From: Gulbenkiania mobilis
GTDB lineage: Bacteria > Pseudomonadota > Gammaproteobacteria > Burkholderiales > Chromobacteriaceae
Length of the DNA stretch: 64,000 nucleotides
NCBI GenBank assembly: GCA_004346645.1
Contig: SMDA01000001.1
Span: forward strand, 434,001 to 498,000
Reading direction: 5' to 3'
The notes beneath the pieces are model-generated. The model saw nothing but the letters and a program-made list of their open reading frames with translations. It was not told where the DNA came from and did no database searches. Of the stretch, positions 27,792 through 36,231 are shown piece by piece (the first letter of the stretch is position 1; each line of letters starts with the position of its first letter). Position numbers and translations under genes: made by a program.

Positions 27792-28981
27792 GCGTTTTGA
27801 ACCATTCTGATGAAAAGCTCGAGATGAACGAAACCCGCTTCGATGTGGTGATCGTGGGAGGTGGTCTGGTGGGTGCCAGTCTGGCGCTGGCGCTGGCCGG
27901 TAGCCGCCAGAAGGTGGCACTGGTCGAGGGCGGCATGCCGACCGACCCGGCCGCGCTGCTTCAAGGCTGGGACAGCCGGATCTATGCCATCAGCCCGGCT
28001 AACCGTCGCTTTCTGGAAAGCTTGGGCGCTTGGCCTGACAGCGCGCGTATCGGCATCATCCGGGAGATGGACGTGCGCGGCGATGCAGGTGGGGCGATCC
28101 GGTTCTCGGCCGAGGATGCTGACGCACAGGCGCTGGCCTACATCGCCGAGAACCGCTGGATGCTGGGCGCGCTCTGGCAGCGGTTGGCCGAAAGTGGCAT
28201 CCACTGCATGACCGGCGCCCGGGTGGCCGAGCTTGCCACCGATCCCCACCGTGCGCAGCTGACACTGGATGACGGTCGCCAGTTTGAGGCCCGGCTGGTG
28301 GTGGGCGCCGACGGTGCCGCTTCGCGCATCCGCACGCTGGCCGGCGTCGACGCGGCCATCAAACCCTACGGCCAGTCGGGCGTGGTCGCCAATTTTGCCT
28401 GCGAGCGGCCACACGGAGGTGTGGCCCGGCAATGGTTTACCGGCGACAGCATCCTCGCTTGGCTGCCAATGGCCGGCAACCGGATATCGATCGTCTGGTC
28501 CACCTTCCGTCCTGAGGATTTACTGGCCCTGGACGAGGCACGCTTGGCCGACACCGTGGCTGCCGCCGGCCAGCATGCGCTGGGCCGGCTGGAGACCCTC
28601 ACCCCGGCTGCCGCCTTTCCGCTGCGCTTGATCCGCCCGGAGGGCATGGTGCGCGAACGCGTGGCGCTCGCTGGCGACGCCGCGCATACCGTGCATCCGC
28701 TGGCGGGCCAAGGGGTTAACCTCGGTTTTCAGGATGCGGCTGTGCTGGCCGGCCTGTTGCGCGAGGCTGCGGATGCGGGTGACTGGATGCTGCTGCGCCG
28801 TTACGAGCGCAGCCGCCGCGAGGCCATCCACACCATGCAAACTGCGTGTGATGGCCTGTTCTCGCTGTTCCATACCCACGACCTGCCGGGCCTTGCCTGG
28901 CTGCGCAATACCGGCCTGACGCTGGCCGGACGGCTGGGCCCGTTGCGGCGCCAGTTCGCCCGGCATGCGATCGGGTACTGA
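27788..28981 (+). CDS. UbiI/VisC-like FAD-dependent ubiquinone hydroxylase
   Basis: Second class A flavin monooxygenase, 397 residues, paralogous to the gene before it. It shows FDVVIVGGGLVGASLALALA and the GD motif VALAGDAAHTVHPLAGQGVN with a true Gly-Asp. A separate ATG at 27824 is closer to the FAD motif and is a possible start. UbiI (C5), UbiF (C6 demethoxy) and the Neisseria-type UbiM are the candidates. The adjacent paralogue suggests division of ring positions between the two. A copy of the 11-base word at 28182-28192 is read as RLAES. Confidence 0.8.
   Translation: MSVLNHSDEKLEMNETRFDVVIVGGGLVGASLALALAGSRQKVALVEGGMPTDPAALLQGWDSRIYAISPANRRFLESLGAWPDSARIGIIREMDVRGDAGGAIRFSAEDADAQALAYIAENRWMLGALWQRLAESGIHCMTGARVAELATDPHRAQLTLDDGRQFEARLVVGADGAASRIRTLAGVDAAIKPYGQSGVVANFACERPHGGVARQWFTGDSILAWLPMAGNRISIVWSTFRPEDLLALDEARLADTVAAAGQHALGRLETLTPAAAFPLRLIRPEGMVRERVALAGDAAHTVHPLAGQGVNLGFQDAAVLAGLLREAADAGDWMLLRRYERSRREAIHTMQTACDGLFSLFHTHDLPGLAWLRNTGLTLAGRLGPLRRQFARHAIGY
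28182..28192 (+). repeat. Uptake-sequence-like 11-mer
   Basis: Copy inside the UbiI-like gene, read as RLAES; the base after it is A instead of G. Confidence 0.7.
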
Positions 28982-28993
28982 GAAAGGGAAGTC

Positions 28994-29731
28994 ATGAAGT
29001 TTCCGCTGAAGTCGATCCTCCTCGCGCTTACGCTGTTCGGCACGGTGGCGTGTACCGCCAATGCCACCCCTGAGACAGTCTCGCCCGCTGCGGTGAAGAA
29101 GACCTTCGAGGCCAAGTTTCCCAACCGTGCGGTGGTCAGCGTGCGGCCCGCCCCGGTGGGCGGGCTCTATGAAGTGGTAGTGAAGGGCCGACAGATCGTT
29201 TATGTGGACGCCAAGGTCAACTATCTGTTCGTGGGCGACTTGATCGACACCGCGAAGCGCGAAAGCCTGACCGAACAGCGCATGGTGGAACTTTCCCGCG
29301 TGGACTGGAAGACGCTGCCGCTGGAACTGGCCTTCAAGGAAGTGCGCGGCAATGGCGAACGTAAGCTGGCCGTCTTCACCGACCCGGATTGTCCGTTCTG
29401 CAAGAAGCTGGAACAGGAGAGCCTGACCGGCGTGACCAACGTCACCATTTATACCTTCCTGTATCCGATCGCAGAGCTACATCCGGACGCCACGCGCAAG
29501 TCCCGGCAGGTGTGGTGCGCCAGCGACCGTGCTGCAACCTGGGCAGGCTTCATGCGCGATGGCAAGCCCCTGCCTGAAGTGGCCGACTGCGATGCGCCGA
29601 TCGAAAAGATTCGCCAACTGGGCGAGAAGCTCGGCATCACCGGCACGCCCGCACTGATCTTCGCCAATGGCGAGCTGGTACCGGGTGCGATTCCGCGTGA
29701 CCGTCTGGAAAGCCTGCTCAACGCGCGCTGA
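28994..29731 (+). CDS. dsbC: DsbC, periplasmic disulfide isomerase
   Basis: Periplasmic thiol-disulfide isomerase, 245 residues. A signal peptide is followed by the N-terminal dimerisation domain and a thioredoxin-like domain with the active site Cys133-Pro-Phe-Cys136 (DPDCPFCKKLE) and the cis-proline region GITGTPALIFANGELVPG. A cysteine at residue 20, in GTVAC, lies at the end of the signal segment; this resembles a weak lipobox, so a lipidated form is possible but not supported by a good consensus. Its last 65 bases overlap the longest form of the next gene. Confidence 0.92.
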   Translation: MKFPLKSILLALTLFGTVACTANATPETVSPAAVKKTFEAKFPNRAVVSVRPAPVGGLYEVVVKGRQIVYVDAKVNYLFVGDLIDTAKRESLTEQRMVELSRVDWKTLPLELAFKEVRGNGERKLAVFTDPDCPFCKKLEQESLTGVTNVTIYTFLYPIAELHPDATRKSRQVWCASDRAATWAGFMRDGKPLPEVADCDAPIEKIRQLGEKLGITGTPALIFANGELVPGAIPRDRLESLLNAR

Positions 29732-30497
29732 TCCAGTTGGGGCCGCCGCCGTTGCCGACCCGGCACTGTGGCAGCCACCCGCCAGCCCGCGCTTTCCGCA
29801 CGATAATCTGCTGGCGCTGGCCCTGCTGGCTTCGATGCTGCTGCATGTGGTGCTGTACCGGTGGACCTTGTCGCCCGGCATCGGGGGCGGGCTGCCGGCG
29901 GACGGCGCTGCATCGGCAGTGCTGCAGGTGCGGCTGGCCCCGCCAGTGAAAGTGACCGCGCCGCGGGCAACGACCGATGCCGGGCGCGCACCACGCGCGG
30001 AAACGCTGCTGACGCGTCCGGGCGCTGCTTCGGCCAACCTTGGCTCCTTCCCGTCCGTTCCTTTTGCCCTTTCTGCCTCTAGTGCGGATGCGCCTGCGCC
30101 TTCTGCTGACCTGCCTGTGCCTGCAACGGTAGAGGCTGCTCCTGCGCCCGAGACCGGCCGGGACACCACCATGCCAAACCTTGAGGCGCAGCCGCGTGCT
30201 TTTGGCATGGACATCTACTACCCGCCGGCAATGCTCGATGTGCAGGCTGCGGCGCTGGCAGAGGTGCCACTTCCCCGCTCCGACGAGGCCAGCCCCGGCA
30301 GCGTGCGCATCGTGGCACGGGTGTATATCGACGAGACAGGCAGGGTAGTATTCTTCGAAGTGGTGTCGGCCGAGCCGGCCGGCCTGCTTGAAGTGCCGGT
30401 GGCTGAAGCCTTTGCTGCCACGCCGTTTTCACCTGGTGAGCGGGCGGGGCAGCCCGTCAAGAGCTACAAGCTGGTGGAGGTGCTCAGCGGGTCGTGA
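29667..30497 (+). CDS. TonB-like protein
   Basis: Up to 276 residues with the TonB layout: one N-terminal membrane segment (NLLALALLASMLLHVVLY), a long Pro-, Ala- and Ser-rich linker, and a C-terminal domain with VRIVARVYIDETGRVVFFEV and PFSPGERAGQPVKS that resembles TonB_C. The start is uncertain: the ATG at 29667 overlaps dsbC by 65 bases, while in-frame GTG codons at 29685 and 29700 are shorter options. No exbB or exbD lies nearby. It contains a full minus-orientation repeat word read as SANL in the linker. Confidence 0.65.
   Translation: MASWYRVRFRVTVWKACSTRADPVGAAAVADPALWQPPASPRFPHDNLLALALLASMLLHVVLYRWTLSPGIGGGLPADGAASAVLQVRLAPPVKVTAPRATTDAGRAPRAETLLTRPGAASANLGSFPSVPFALSASSADAPAPSADLPVPATVEAAPAPETGRDTTMPNLEAQPRAFGMDIYYPPAMLDVQAAALAEVPLPRSDEASPGSVRIVARVYIDETGRVVFFEVVSAEPAGLLEVPVAEAFAATPFSPGERAGQPVKSYKLVEVLSGS
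30028..30039 (-). repeat. Uptake-sequence-like 12-mer (minus orientation)
   Basis: Full extended copy (followed by TT) in the disordered linker of the TonB-like gene, read as SANL. Confidence 0.75.
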
Positions 30498-30600
30498 CGA
30501 TGCCGGTTTCATGCTAGAGTGTAAGCGCCGGCAACGAGGCCGGCGGGCACACCACATGCAACACCGGAAGCCACCGCTTCCACAGCAAAGGAAAACAACG

Positions 30601-30861
30601 ATGTCCGATCTGCAAACCCAGTTCGAGCAGGCCCAGGCCGATGTGAAAACCCTGTCCGAGCGTCCGGACAACCAGACCCTGCTGCAGCTGTATGCGCTGT
30701 TCAAGCAGGCGACTGACGGCGATGTTTCGGGCGAGCGCCCGGGCATGATGGACTTCATCAACCGCGCCAAGTACGACGCGTGGGAAAAGCTCAAGGGCAT
30801 GTCGTCCGACGAGGCCAAGCAAGGCTACGTGGACGTGGTGAAGGGGCTCTTGGCGGCCTGA
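30601..30861 (+). CDS. Acyl-CoA-binding protein (ACBP)
   Basis: Small soluble protein of 86 residues with the four-helix ACBP fold signature: LQLYALFKQATDGDVSGERP and the following KYDAWEKLKGMSSDEAKQGY, which hold the Tyr and Lys residues that bind the CoA and acyl head. These proteins buffer acyl-CoA esters; they are widespread in eukaryotes and patchy in bacteria. AAAGG lies eleven bases before the ATG. It is followed by a bidirectional terminator and then by convergent acs, another CoA enzyme. Confidence 0.9.
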   Translation: MSDLQTQFEQAQADVKTLSERPDNQTLLQLYALFKQATDGDVSGERPGMMDFINRAKYDAWEKLKGMSSDEAKQGYVDVVKGLLAA

Positions 30862-30917
30862 TCCGCCTGCTCCGTACAAGAGCCGGCTGCGTCCCGACGT
30901 TTGTGCGCACCCAGCAA

Positions 30918-30941
30918 AAAACCCGGCCTAGGCCGGGTTTT
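30918..30941. terminator. Bidirectional terminator between ACBP gene and acs
   Basis: A perfect 24-base palindrome, AAAACCCGGCCT joined to AGGCCGGGTTTT, with A residues before and T residues after. It serves the convergent plus-strand ACBP gene and minus-strand acs. Confidence 0.8.
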
Positions 30942-30963
30942 GTCTTGTCTGGTGACTTGGCCG

Positions 30964-32928
30964 TCAGACGCCTTCTTTCAACTGGGCGAGGATCTGCGGA
31001 TTCTCCAGCGTGGACACGTCCTGAACGATTTCCTCGCCGCGGGCCAGCGAGCGCAGCAGGCGACGCATGATCTTGCCCGAGCGGGTCTTGGGCAGGTTCT
31101 CACCGAAGCGGATGTCGTCCGGCTGCGCAATTTTTCCGATTTCGTGCGCCACCCAGCTCTTGAGCTCGGTGGCGACCTTCTTGGCCTCGTCGCCTTCCGG
31201 ACGTGCCCCCTTGAGCACCACGAACGCCACGACAGCCTCGCCCTTGACATCGTGCGGCTTGCCTACCACAGCGGCTTCCGCCACCAGCGGGTTGGCCACC
31301 AGCGCCGATTCGATTTCCATCGTGCCCAGGCGATGACCGGAGACGTTCAGCACATCGTCGATCCGACCCATGATCCAGAAGTAGCCGTTCTCGTCACGGT
31401 TGGCCGAATCGCCCGCCAGATAGTACTGGCCGTTGAATTCCTCGGGGAAGTAAGTCTTCTTGAAGCGGTCCGGGTCACCCCAAATGGTACGGACCAGCGA
31501 GGGGAAGGGCTTTTTGATGACGAGGAAGCCGCCGCGACCCGGCTCCACCGGTGCGCCGGATTCGTCGACGATATCGGCCATGATGCCCGGCAGCGGCAGC
31601 GTGCACGAGCCCGGCTTAGTGGCTACCGCGCCCGGCATCGGTGCGATCATCACGGAACCGGTTTCGGTTTGCCACCAGGTGTCTACGATCGGGCAGCGTC
31701 CGCCACCCACCACCTCGTAGTACCACATCCAGGCTTCGGGGTTGATCGGCTCGCCCACGGTGCCCAGTAGCCGCAGACTGGAGAGGTCGAACTGCTTGGG
31801 TAGGTCTGCGCCCAACTTGATCAGCGAACGGATCGCCGTGGGAGCAGTGTAAAAAATGGTGACCTTGTGCTTCTCGATCATGCGCCAGAAGCGGGTGGCA
31901 TCGGGATAGGTGGGTACGCCTTCGAAGATCACCTGGGTGGCACCATTGGCCAGTGGGCCGTAGCAGATGTAGCTGTGGCCGGTGATCCAGCCCACGTCGG
32001 CGGTGCACCAGTAGACGTCGTTGGGCTTGTAGTCGAACACCCAGCGGAAGCTGTTGGCCGCGCCAAGCAGGTAGCCGGCGGTGCTGTGCTGAATACCCTT
32101 GGGTTTGCCGGTAGAGCCCGAGGTGTAAAGGATGAAGAGCGGGTCTTCGGCATTCATCCATTCGGGTTCGCAGGTCTCGGCCTGACCTTCGATCAGCTTG
32201 TGCCACCATACGTCGCGGCCTTCGGTCCAGCTGGCGCCGCCGTTGGTGCGCTGATAGACGACCACGTGCGCTATGGTGTCGCAGCCTTCCATTGCCAGCG
32301 CTTCGTCCACCGTGGCCTTCAGCGGCACCACCTTGCCGCCGCGCAGGCCTTCGTTGGCGGTGATGACGGCCTTGGCGCCGGCATCCTGAATACGGTCACG
32401 CACAGCGCCGGCCGAGAAGCCACCGAACACCACCGAATGGATGGCGCCGATCCGGGCGCAGGCCTGCATGGCGACGACGGCTTCGATCACCATCGGCATG
32501 TAGATCACCACCCGGTCGCCCTTGCCGACGCCCAGGCTCTTGAGGCCATTGGCAAACTGGCAGACGCGGCGATGCAGCTCGGCATAGGTGACGCGGGTCA
32601 CTTCCCCGTCGTCGGCTTCAAAAATAACGGCAATCTTGTTGCCGTCGGTGGCCAGATGGCGGTCCAGGCAGTTGTAGGAGACGTTGAGCACCCCATCGTC
32701 GAACCACTTGAAGAACGGCGCGTTGCTGTCGTCGAAGACGCGGGAGAACGGTTTCTTCCAGGTGATCAGTTCGCGCGCCAGATCGCCCCAGAAGGAGAGG
32801 TAGCGGTCATCCGCCTGCTCGCACAGAGCATTGTAGGCTTCCATGCCCGAGACGGTGGCCTTGCGGCGGAAGTCGTCGTTGGGCGGAAAGCTGCGGGTTT
32901 CCTTCAGGATCGATTCGAGGGTCGACAT
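30964..32928 (-). CDS. acs: Acs, acetyl-CoA synthetase
   Basis: AMP-forming acetate-CoA ligase, 654 residues, the usual Acs size. The start at 32928 has AAGGAG at 32935-32940. It shows the AMP-binding loop [20 protein letters not shown], the WWQTETGS motif and the C-terminal RSGKIMRR, whose Lys is the acetylation switch in Acs. It is transcribed after actP and the DUF485 gene, and together they take up and activate acetate. A copy of the 11-base word at 31398-31408 is read as SANR in [11 protein letters not shown]. Confidence 0.97.
   Translation of the reverse strand: MSTLESILKETRSFPPNDDFRRKATVSGMEAYNALCEQADDRYLSFWGDLARELITWKKPFSRVFDDSNAPFFKWFDDGVLNVSYNCLDRHLATDGNKIAVIFEADDGEVTRVTYAELHRRVCQFANGLKSLGVGKGDRVVIYMPMVIEAVVAMQACARIGAIHSVVFGGFSAGAVRDRIQDAGAKAVITANEGLRGGKVVPLKATVDEALAMEGCDTIAHVVVYQRTNGGASWTEGRDVWWHKLIEGQAETCEPEWMNAEDPLFILYTSGSTGKPKGIQHSTAGYLLGAANSFRWVFDYKPNDVYWCTADVGWITGHSYICYGPLANGATQVIFEGVPTYPDATRFWRMIEKHKVTIFYTAPTAIRSLIKLGADLPKQFDLSSLRLLGTVGEPINPEAWMWYYEVVGGGRCPIVDTWWQTETGSVMIAPMPGAVATKPGSCTLPLPGIMADIVDESGAPVEPGRGGFLVIKKPFPSLVRTIWGDPDRFKKTYFPEEFNGQYYLAGDSANRDENGYFWIMGRIDDVLNVSGHRLGTMEIESALVANPLVAEAAVVGKPHDVKGEAVVAFVVLKGARPEGDEAKKVATELKSWVAHEIGKIAQPDDIRFGENLPKTRSGKIMRRLLRSLARGEEIVQDVSTLENPQILAQLKEGV
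31398..31408 (+). repeat. Uptake-sequence-like 11-mer
   Basis: Copy inside acs; on the coding strand it is read as SANR within an otherwise conserved segment ([14 protein letters not shown]). Confidence 0.7.
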
Positions 32929-32996
32929 AAACATCTCCTTGATTATGCGGTATGCCAGCCGCACCCCGAAGGGTGCGGCCTGTTACGGATGAGACC

Positions 32997-34664
32997 TTAG
33001 TGCTTGGATGCGCCGGACGCCCCGATGCCGGTCATGGCACGGACGTACTGGGCATCGAACTTGGCTTTCTCTTCGTGAGCCTGGCGCGAATTGTCCAGCA
33101 CCGAGAACAGCCAGGTGCTGATGAAGGCCAGAGTCATCGAGAAGATGGCTGGGTTCTTGTAGGGGAAGATGGCGGCTTCGTGCTTGAGCACGTCCACCCA
33201 CACTGCCGGGCCGAGTACGATCAGGACCACAGCGGTGGCCAAGCCGATGAAGCCGCCCAGCACCGCACCACGGGTGGTCAGACCCTTCCAGAACATGGAG
33301 AGGAACAGCACCGGGAAGTTGGCCGAAGCAGCGATCGAGAAGGCCAGGCCCACCATGAAGGCCACGTTCTGGCTTTCGAAGGCAATGCCCAGGATGATCG
33401 CGACCACACCCAGCACCATGGTGGTGATCTTGGAGACACGGATCTCGTCGGCTTCGTTGGCATGGCCTTTCTTGATAACCGAAGCGTAGAGGTCGTGCGA
33501 TACCGCCGAGGCGCCGGACAGAGCCAGGCCGGCAACCACGGCCAGGATGGTGGCAAAGGCTACGGCCGAAATGAAGCCGAGGAAGAGGTCGCCGCCCACC
33601 GCATTGGCAAGATGCACTGCAGCCATGTTGGCGCCGCCCAGCAGCTTGGCACCGATGTCGCCGCCTTCATGGAACATCGGGTTGGGGCCTACCAGGATGA
33701 TGGCGCCGAAGCCGATGATGAAAGTCAGGATGTAGAAGTAGCCGATGAAGCCGGTGGCGTAAAACACGGACTTGCGTGCTTCCTTGGCGTCCGACACGGT
33801 GAAGAAGCGCATCAGGATGTGCGGTAGGCCTGCGGTACCGAACATCAGTGCAATGCCAAGCGAGATCGAGTCGATCGGGTCGGCCTTGCCCGGTGCCATG
33901 ATGGCAGCACCCTTGCTGTGTGCGGCCACGGCCTTCTCGAACATGATCTCGGGGCTGAAGCCGGCGGAGGCCAGTACCATGATTGCCATGAAGGTGGCAC
34001 CGGACAGCAGCATGATCGCCTTGATGATCTGTACCCAAGTCGTAGCCAGCATGCCACCGAACATCACGTACATCACCATCAGCACGCCCACCAGCAGTAC
34101 GGCGGAGGTGTAGTTCATGCCGAAGAGCAGCTGGATCAGCTTGCCGGCGCCCACCATCTGCGCGATGAGGTAGATGGCCACCACCACCAGCGTGGAACTG
34201 GCGGCGAACATGCGCACCGGCGTCTGTTTCAGGCGGTAGGAGGCTACGTCGGCAAAAGTGTACTTGCCGAGGTTGCGCAGGCGTTCGGCCACCAGGAACA
34301 GGATGATGGGCCAGCCCACCAGAAACCCCATGGAGTAGATCAGGCCGTCGTAGCCCTTTTCGAACACCATGGCCGAGATGCCCAGAAAGGAAGCGGCGGA
34401 CATGTAGTCGCCCGCGATCGCCAGCCCGTTCTGGAAGCCCGAGATGCCGCCGCCGGCTGCGTAGAAGTCGCTGGCCGACCGGGTGCGGCGGGCTGCCCAG
34501 TAGGTGATGCCGAGGGTGGCCGCCACGAAGATGAAGAACATGATGATGGCGTGCCAGTTCATCGGCTGGCGTTTCACTTCGCCGCTGATGGCATCGGCTG
34601 CCTGGGCCAGGGCCGGTGCCGCCAGAAGCGCAGTGGCGGCCAGTTTAGCGAAAGGCTGCTTCAT
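32997..34664 (-). CDS. actP: ActP, cation/acetate symporter
   Basis: Sodium:solute symporter family permease for acetate, 555 residues. The N-terminus has a cleavable-looking signal ([16 protein letters not shown]), as ActP proteins do, then about 13 membrane segments, with [20 protein letters not shown] and [20 protein letters not shown] as family blocks. The start overlaps the DUF485 gene by four bases. The order DUF485-actP-acs matches the acetate cluster of E. coli (in that case acs-yjcH-actP). Confidence 0.95.
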   Translation of the reverse strand: MKQPFAKLAATALLAAPALAQAADAISGEVKRQPMNWHAIIMFFIFVAATLGITYWAARRTRSASDFYAAGGGISGFQNGLAIAGDYMSAASFLGISAMVFEKGYDGLIYSMGFLVGWPIILFLVAERLRNLGKYTFADVASYRLKQTPVRMFAASSTLVVVAIYLIAQMVGAGKLIQLLFGMNYTSAVLLVGVLMVMYVMFGGMLATTWVQIIKAIMLLSGATFMAIMVLASAGFSPEIMFEKAVAAHSKGAAIMAPGKADPIDSISLGIALMFGTAGLPHILMRFFTVSDAKEARKSVFYATGFIGYFYILTFIIGFGAIILVGPNPMFHEGGDIGAKLLGGANMAAVHLANAVGGDLFLGFISAVAFATILAVVAGLALSGASAVSHDLYASVIKKGHANEADEIRVSKITTMVLGVVAIILGIAFESQNVAFMVGLAFSIAASANFPVLFLSMFWKGLTTRGAVLGGFIGLATAVVLIVLGPAVWVDVLKHEAAIFPYKNPAIFSMTLAFISTWLFSVLDNSRQAHEEKAKFDAQYVRAMTGIGASGASKH

Positions 34665-34972
34665 TTGCGGGCCTCCTCGACGATCTGCTGGTTGAGCTGG
34701 TCGAATTCGGTGTTGGCCTTGCGGACGTAAATGCCGGTCAGCAGGAAAGCCGAAACGATGATGAAGATCCCGACCGGGATCCCGAGGGTCATCGTGGCCC
34801 CTTCGGCCACCGGCGTCCCGAGCGTGGCCGGCGAGAAGGCCAACAGCAGGATGAAGCCGTAGTAGATGACCAGCATTACGATGGTGAGCATCCAACCCAG
34901 GCTTGTCTTCTTCTGGACAAGCTCCCTGAACTTCGGGTTGGACTGTACCTTGATGAGTACGTCCTCGTTCAT
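34661..34972 (-). CDS. yjcH: DUF485 membrane protein (YjcH-like)
   Basis: Small inner-membrane protein of 103 residues with two hydrophobic helices ([20 protein letters not shown] and the later [20 protein letters not shown]). The N-terminal [20 protein letters not shown] is the DUF485 signature. It always accompanies ActP-type symporters and may assist them. I chose the ATG at 34972, with GGAGG six bases upstream, over one at 34990. It is translationally coupled to actP. Confidence 0.92.
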   Translation of the reverse strand: MNEDVLIKVQSNPKFRELVQKKTSLGWMLTIVMLVIYYGFILLLAFSPATLGTPVAEGATMTLGIPVGIFIIVSAFLLTGIYVRKANTEFDQLNQQIVEEARK

Positions 34973-35256
34973 TGCATCCTCCTTTGTCATAGCGATCCAT
35001 GCATCGCTGTGGTGAACATAAGGGAACGCCGCCGCACCACGCTAATCGCATTTTTTGATAAAGCAAATTTGCCAGACCGATGGTGCATCGCAAAAACCTT
35101 TTAAAATCATTGGAATAAAATGGTATTTTTACTCCAGAAAGCTGTTTCCCGCGTGGCGGACGCGGGGTGAATTTCCCGTTCTGGTTGTGAAAACCGCCGT
35201 GATGACAGGAAAATGTCCGTTCGGCTCAGGCCTTACATCGCATACGGAAGGGAACG
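34973..35256. promoter_or_regulatory. AT-rich divergent regulatory region (acetate operon / lysR)
   Basis: This 284-base gap separates the minus-strand acetate operon from the plus-strand LysR gene. The part 35041-35140 is clearly AT-rich compared with its surroundings. It contains TTTG-N6-CAAA (35054-35067), which fits the T-N11-A pattern of LysR sites, and TAAAAT at 35116-35121. I expect divergent promoters and a LysR operator here but cannot place them firmly. Confidence 0.45.
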
Positions 35257-36150
35257 ATGGAAATCTACCAGCTGCGCACCTTTGTCACCGTTGCCCAGCA
35301 AGGACACCTGACGCAGGCTGCCGAACAGCTCCACCTGTCGCAGCCGGCGGTCACTGCCCAGATCAAGGCGCTTGAGGAAGAGGTGGGCATGCCGCTTTTC
35401 GAGCGCACCGCAGGCGGGGTGACGCTCACCCGGGCGGGTCAGGAACTCCTGCCCCAGGCGCAGGGCATCCTGGCGGGCGCACGAGACCTCATCAACCATG
35501 CCCGCGGGCTCAAGGGCCAGCTGTCGGGCAAGGCCCAGATCGGCGTGACGCTTACGCCCGACCTGCTACGCATTGGCCCCTGGGTGTCGGCGCTGACACA
35601 GCGCTATCCGCTTCTGGACTTGCGGCTGCACCACCGGGTCACCGGTGACGTGCTCAACCTTGTGCGCAAGAAGGAGCTGGACGGCGGCTTCTACCTGGGC
35701 AAGAACCCCTATGTGAACGTGAATACCGTGCTGCTGGCGCAGTTGCCTTTCCGCATCGCCCTGCCGACGGCCTGGGCAGGAAAGGTGGATTTCGGCCAAC
35801 CCCGGGACCTGGGCAAGTTGCCTTGGGTGGGTATCTCGCAGTTTTCCAGCATTTCCAAGATCACCGCCGAACTGTGGCGCGAGCTTAACATCGCCCCCAA
35901 GAAAGTGGCCGAGTGCGACCATCTGGATGCCATTCGCGAACTGGTGATCGCTGGCGTTGGGCTGGCGCTGGTGCGCGAGGAAGAGGCGCTGGCACTGGAG
36001 GCCGCTGGGCGGGTGGTACTGGTGCCGGGACTCGTCAAGCTGGCCGAGCTGCAGTTCGTCCACCCCTCCGACCGGGGCGGTGACCCGATCCTGCAGGCGC
36101 TGCTGACCGAACTTGCCCACTGCTGGCAGATGTCCGTGCCACAGGGCTGA
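35257..36150 (+). CDS. LysR-family transcriptional regulator
   Basis: Transcription factor of 297 residues. The N-terminal winged helix-turn-helix runs from MEIYQLRTFVTVAQQGHLTQ through AAEQLHLSQPAVTAQIKALE to GMPLFERT, and the rest is the LysR substrate-binding domain. AAGGGAACG precedes the ATG. It is divergent from the DUF485-actP-acs operon, so it probably controls acetate or related carbon use; that is inference from position. It contains an 11-base repeat word at 35791-35801, read as FGQP. Confidence 0.9.
   Translation: MEIYQLRTFVTVAQQGHLTQAAEQLHLSQPAVTAQIKALEEEVGMPLFERTAGGVTLTRAGQELLPQAQGILAGARDLINHARGLKGQLSGKAQIGVTLTPDLLRIGPWVSALTQRYPLLDLRLHHRVTGDVLNLVRKKELDGGFYLGKNPYVNVNTVLLAQLPFRIALPTAWAGKVDFGQPRDLGKLPWVGISQFSSISKITAELWRELNIAPKKVAECDHLDAIRELVIAGVGLALVREEEALALEAAGRVVLVPGLVKLAELQFVHPSDRGGDPILQALLTELAHCWQMSVPQG
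35791..35801 (-). repeat. Uptake-sequence-like 11-mer (minus orientation)
   Basis: Copy inside the LysR gene next to acetate genes, read as FGQP, one of the two unusual reading frames. Confidence 0.7.
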
Positions 36151-36183
36151 AGCCGTGGCAGCGCCCTTGTCTTTGCAGCATGA

Positions 36184-36209
36184 AAAAGGCTCCCCGTGGG
36201 GAGCCTTTT
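36184..36209. terminator. Bidirectional terminator between lysR and lctP
   Basis: Perfect 12-bp stem, AAAAGGCTCCCC (36184-36195) with GGGGAGCCTTTT (36198-36209), loop GT. It serves convergent lysR (+) and lctP (-). Confidence 0.85.
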
Positions 36210-36231
36210 CTGTCCGACCCGCAGGGGGTGG

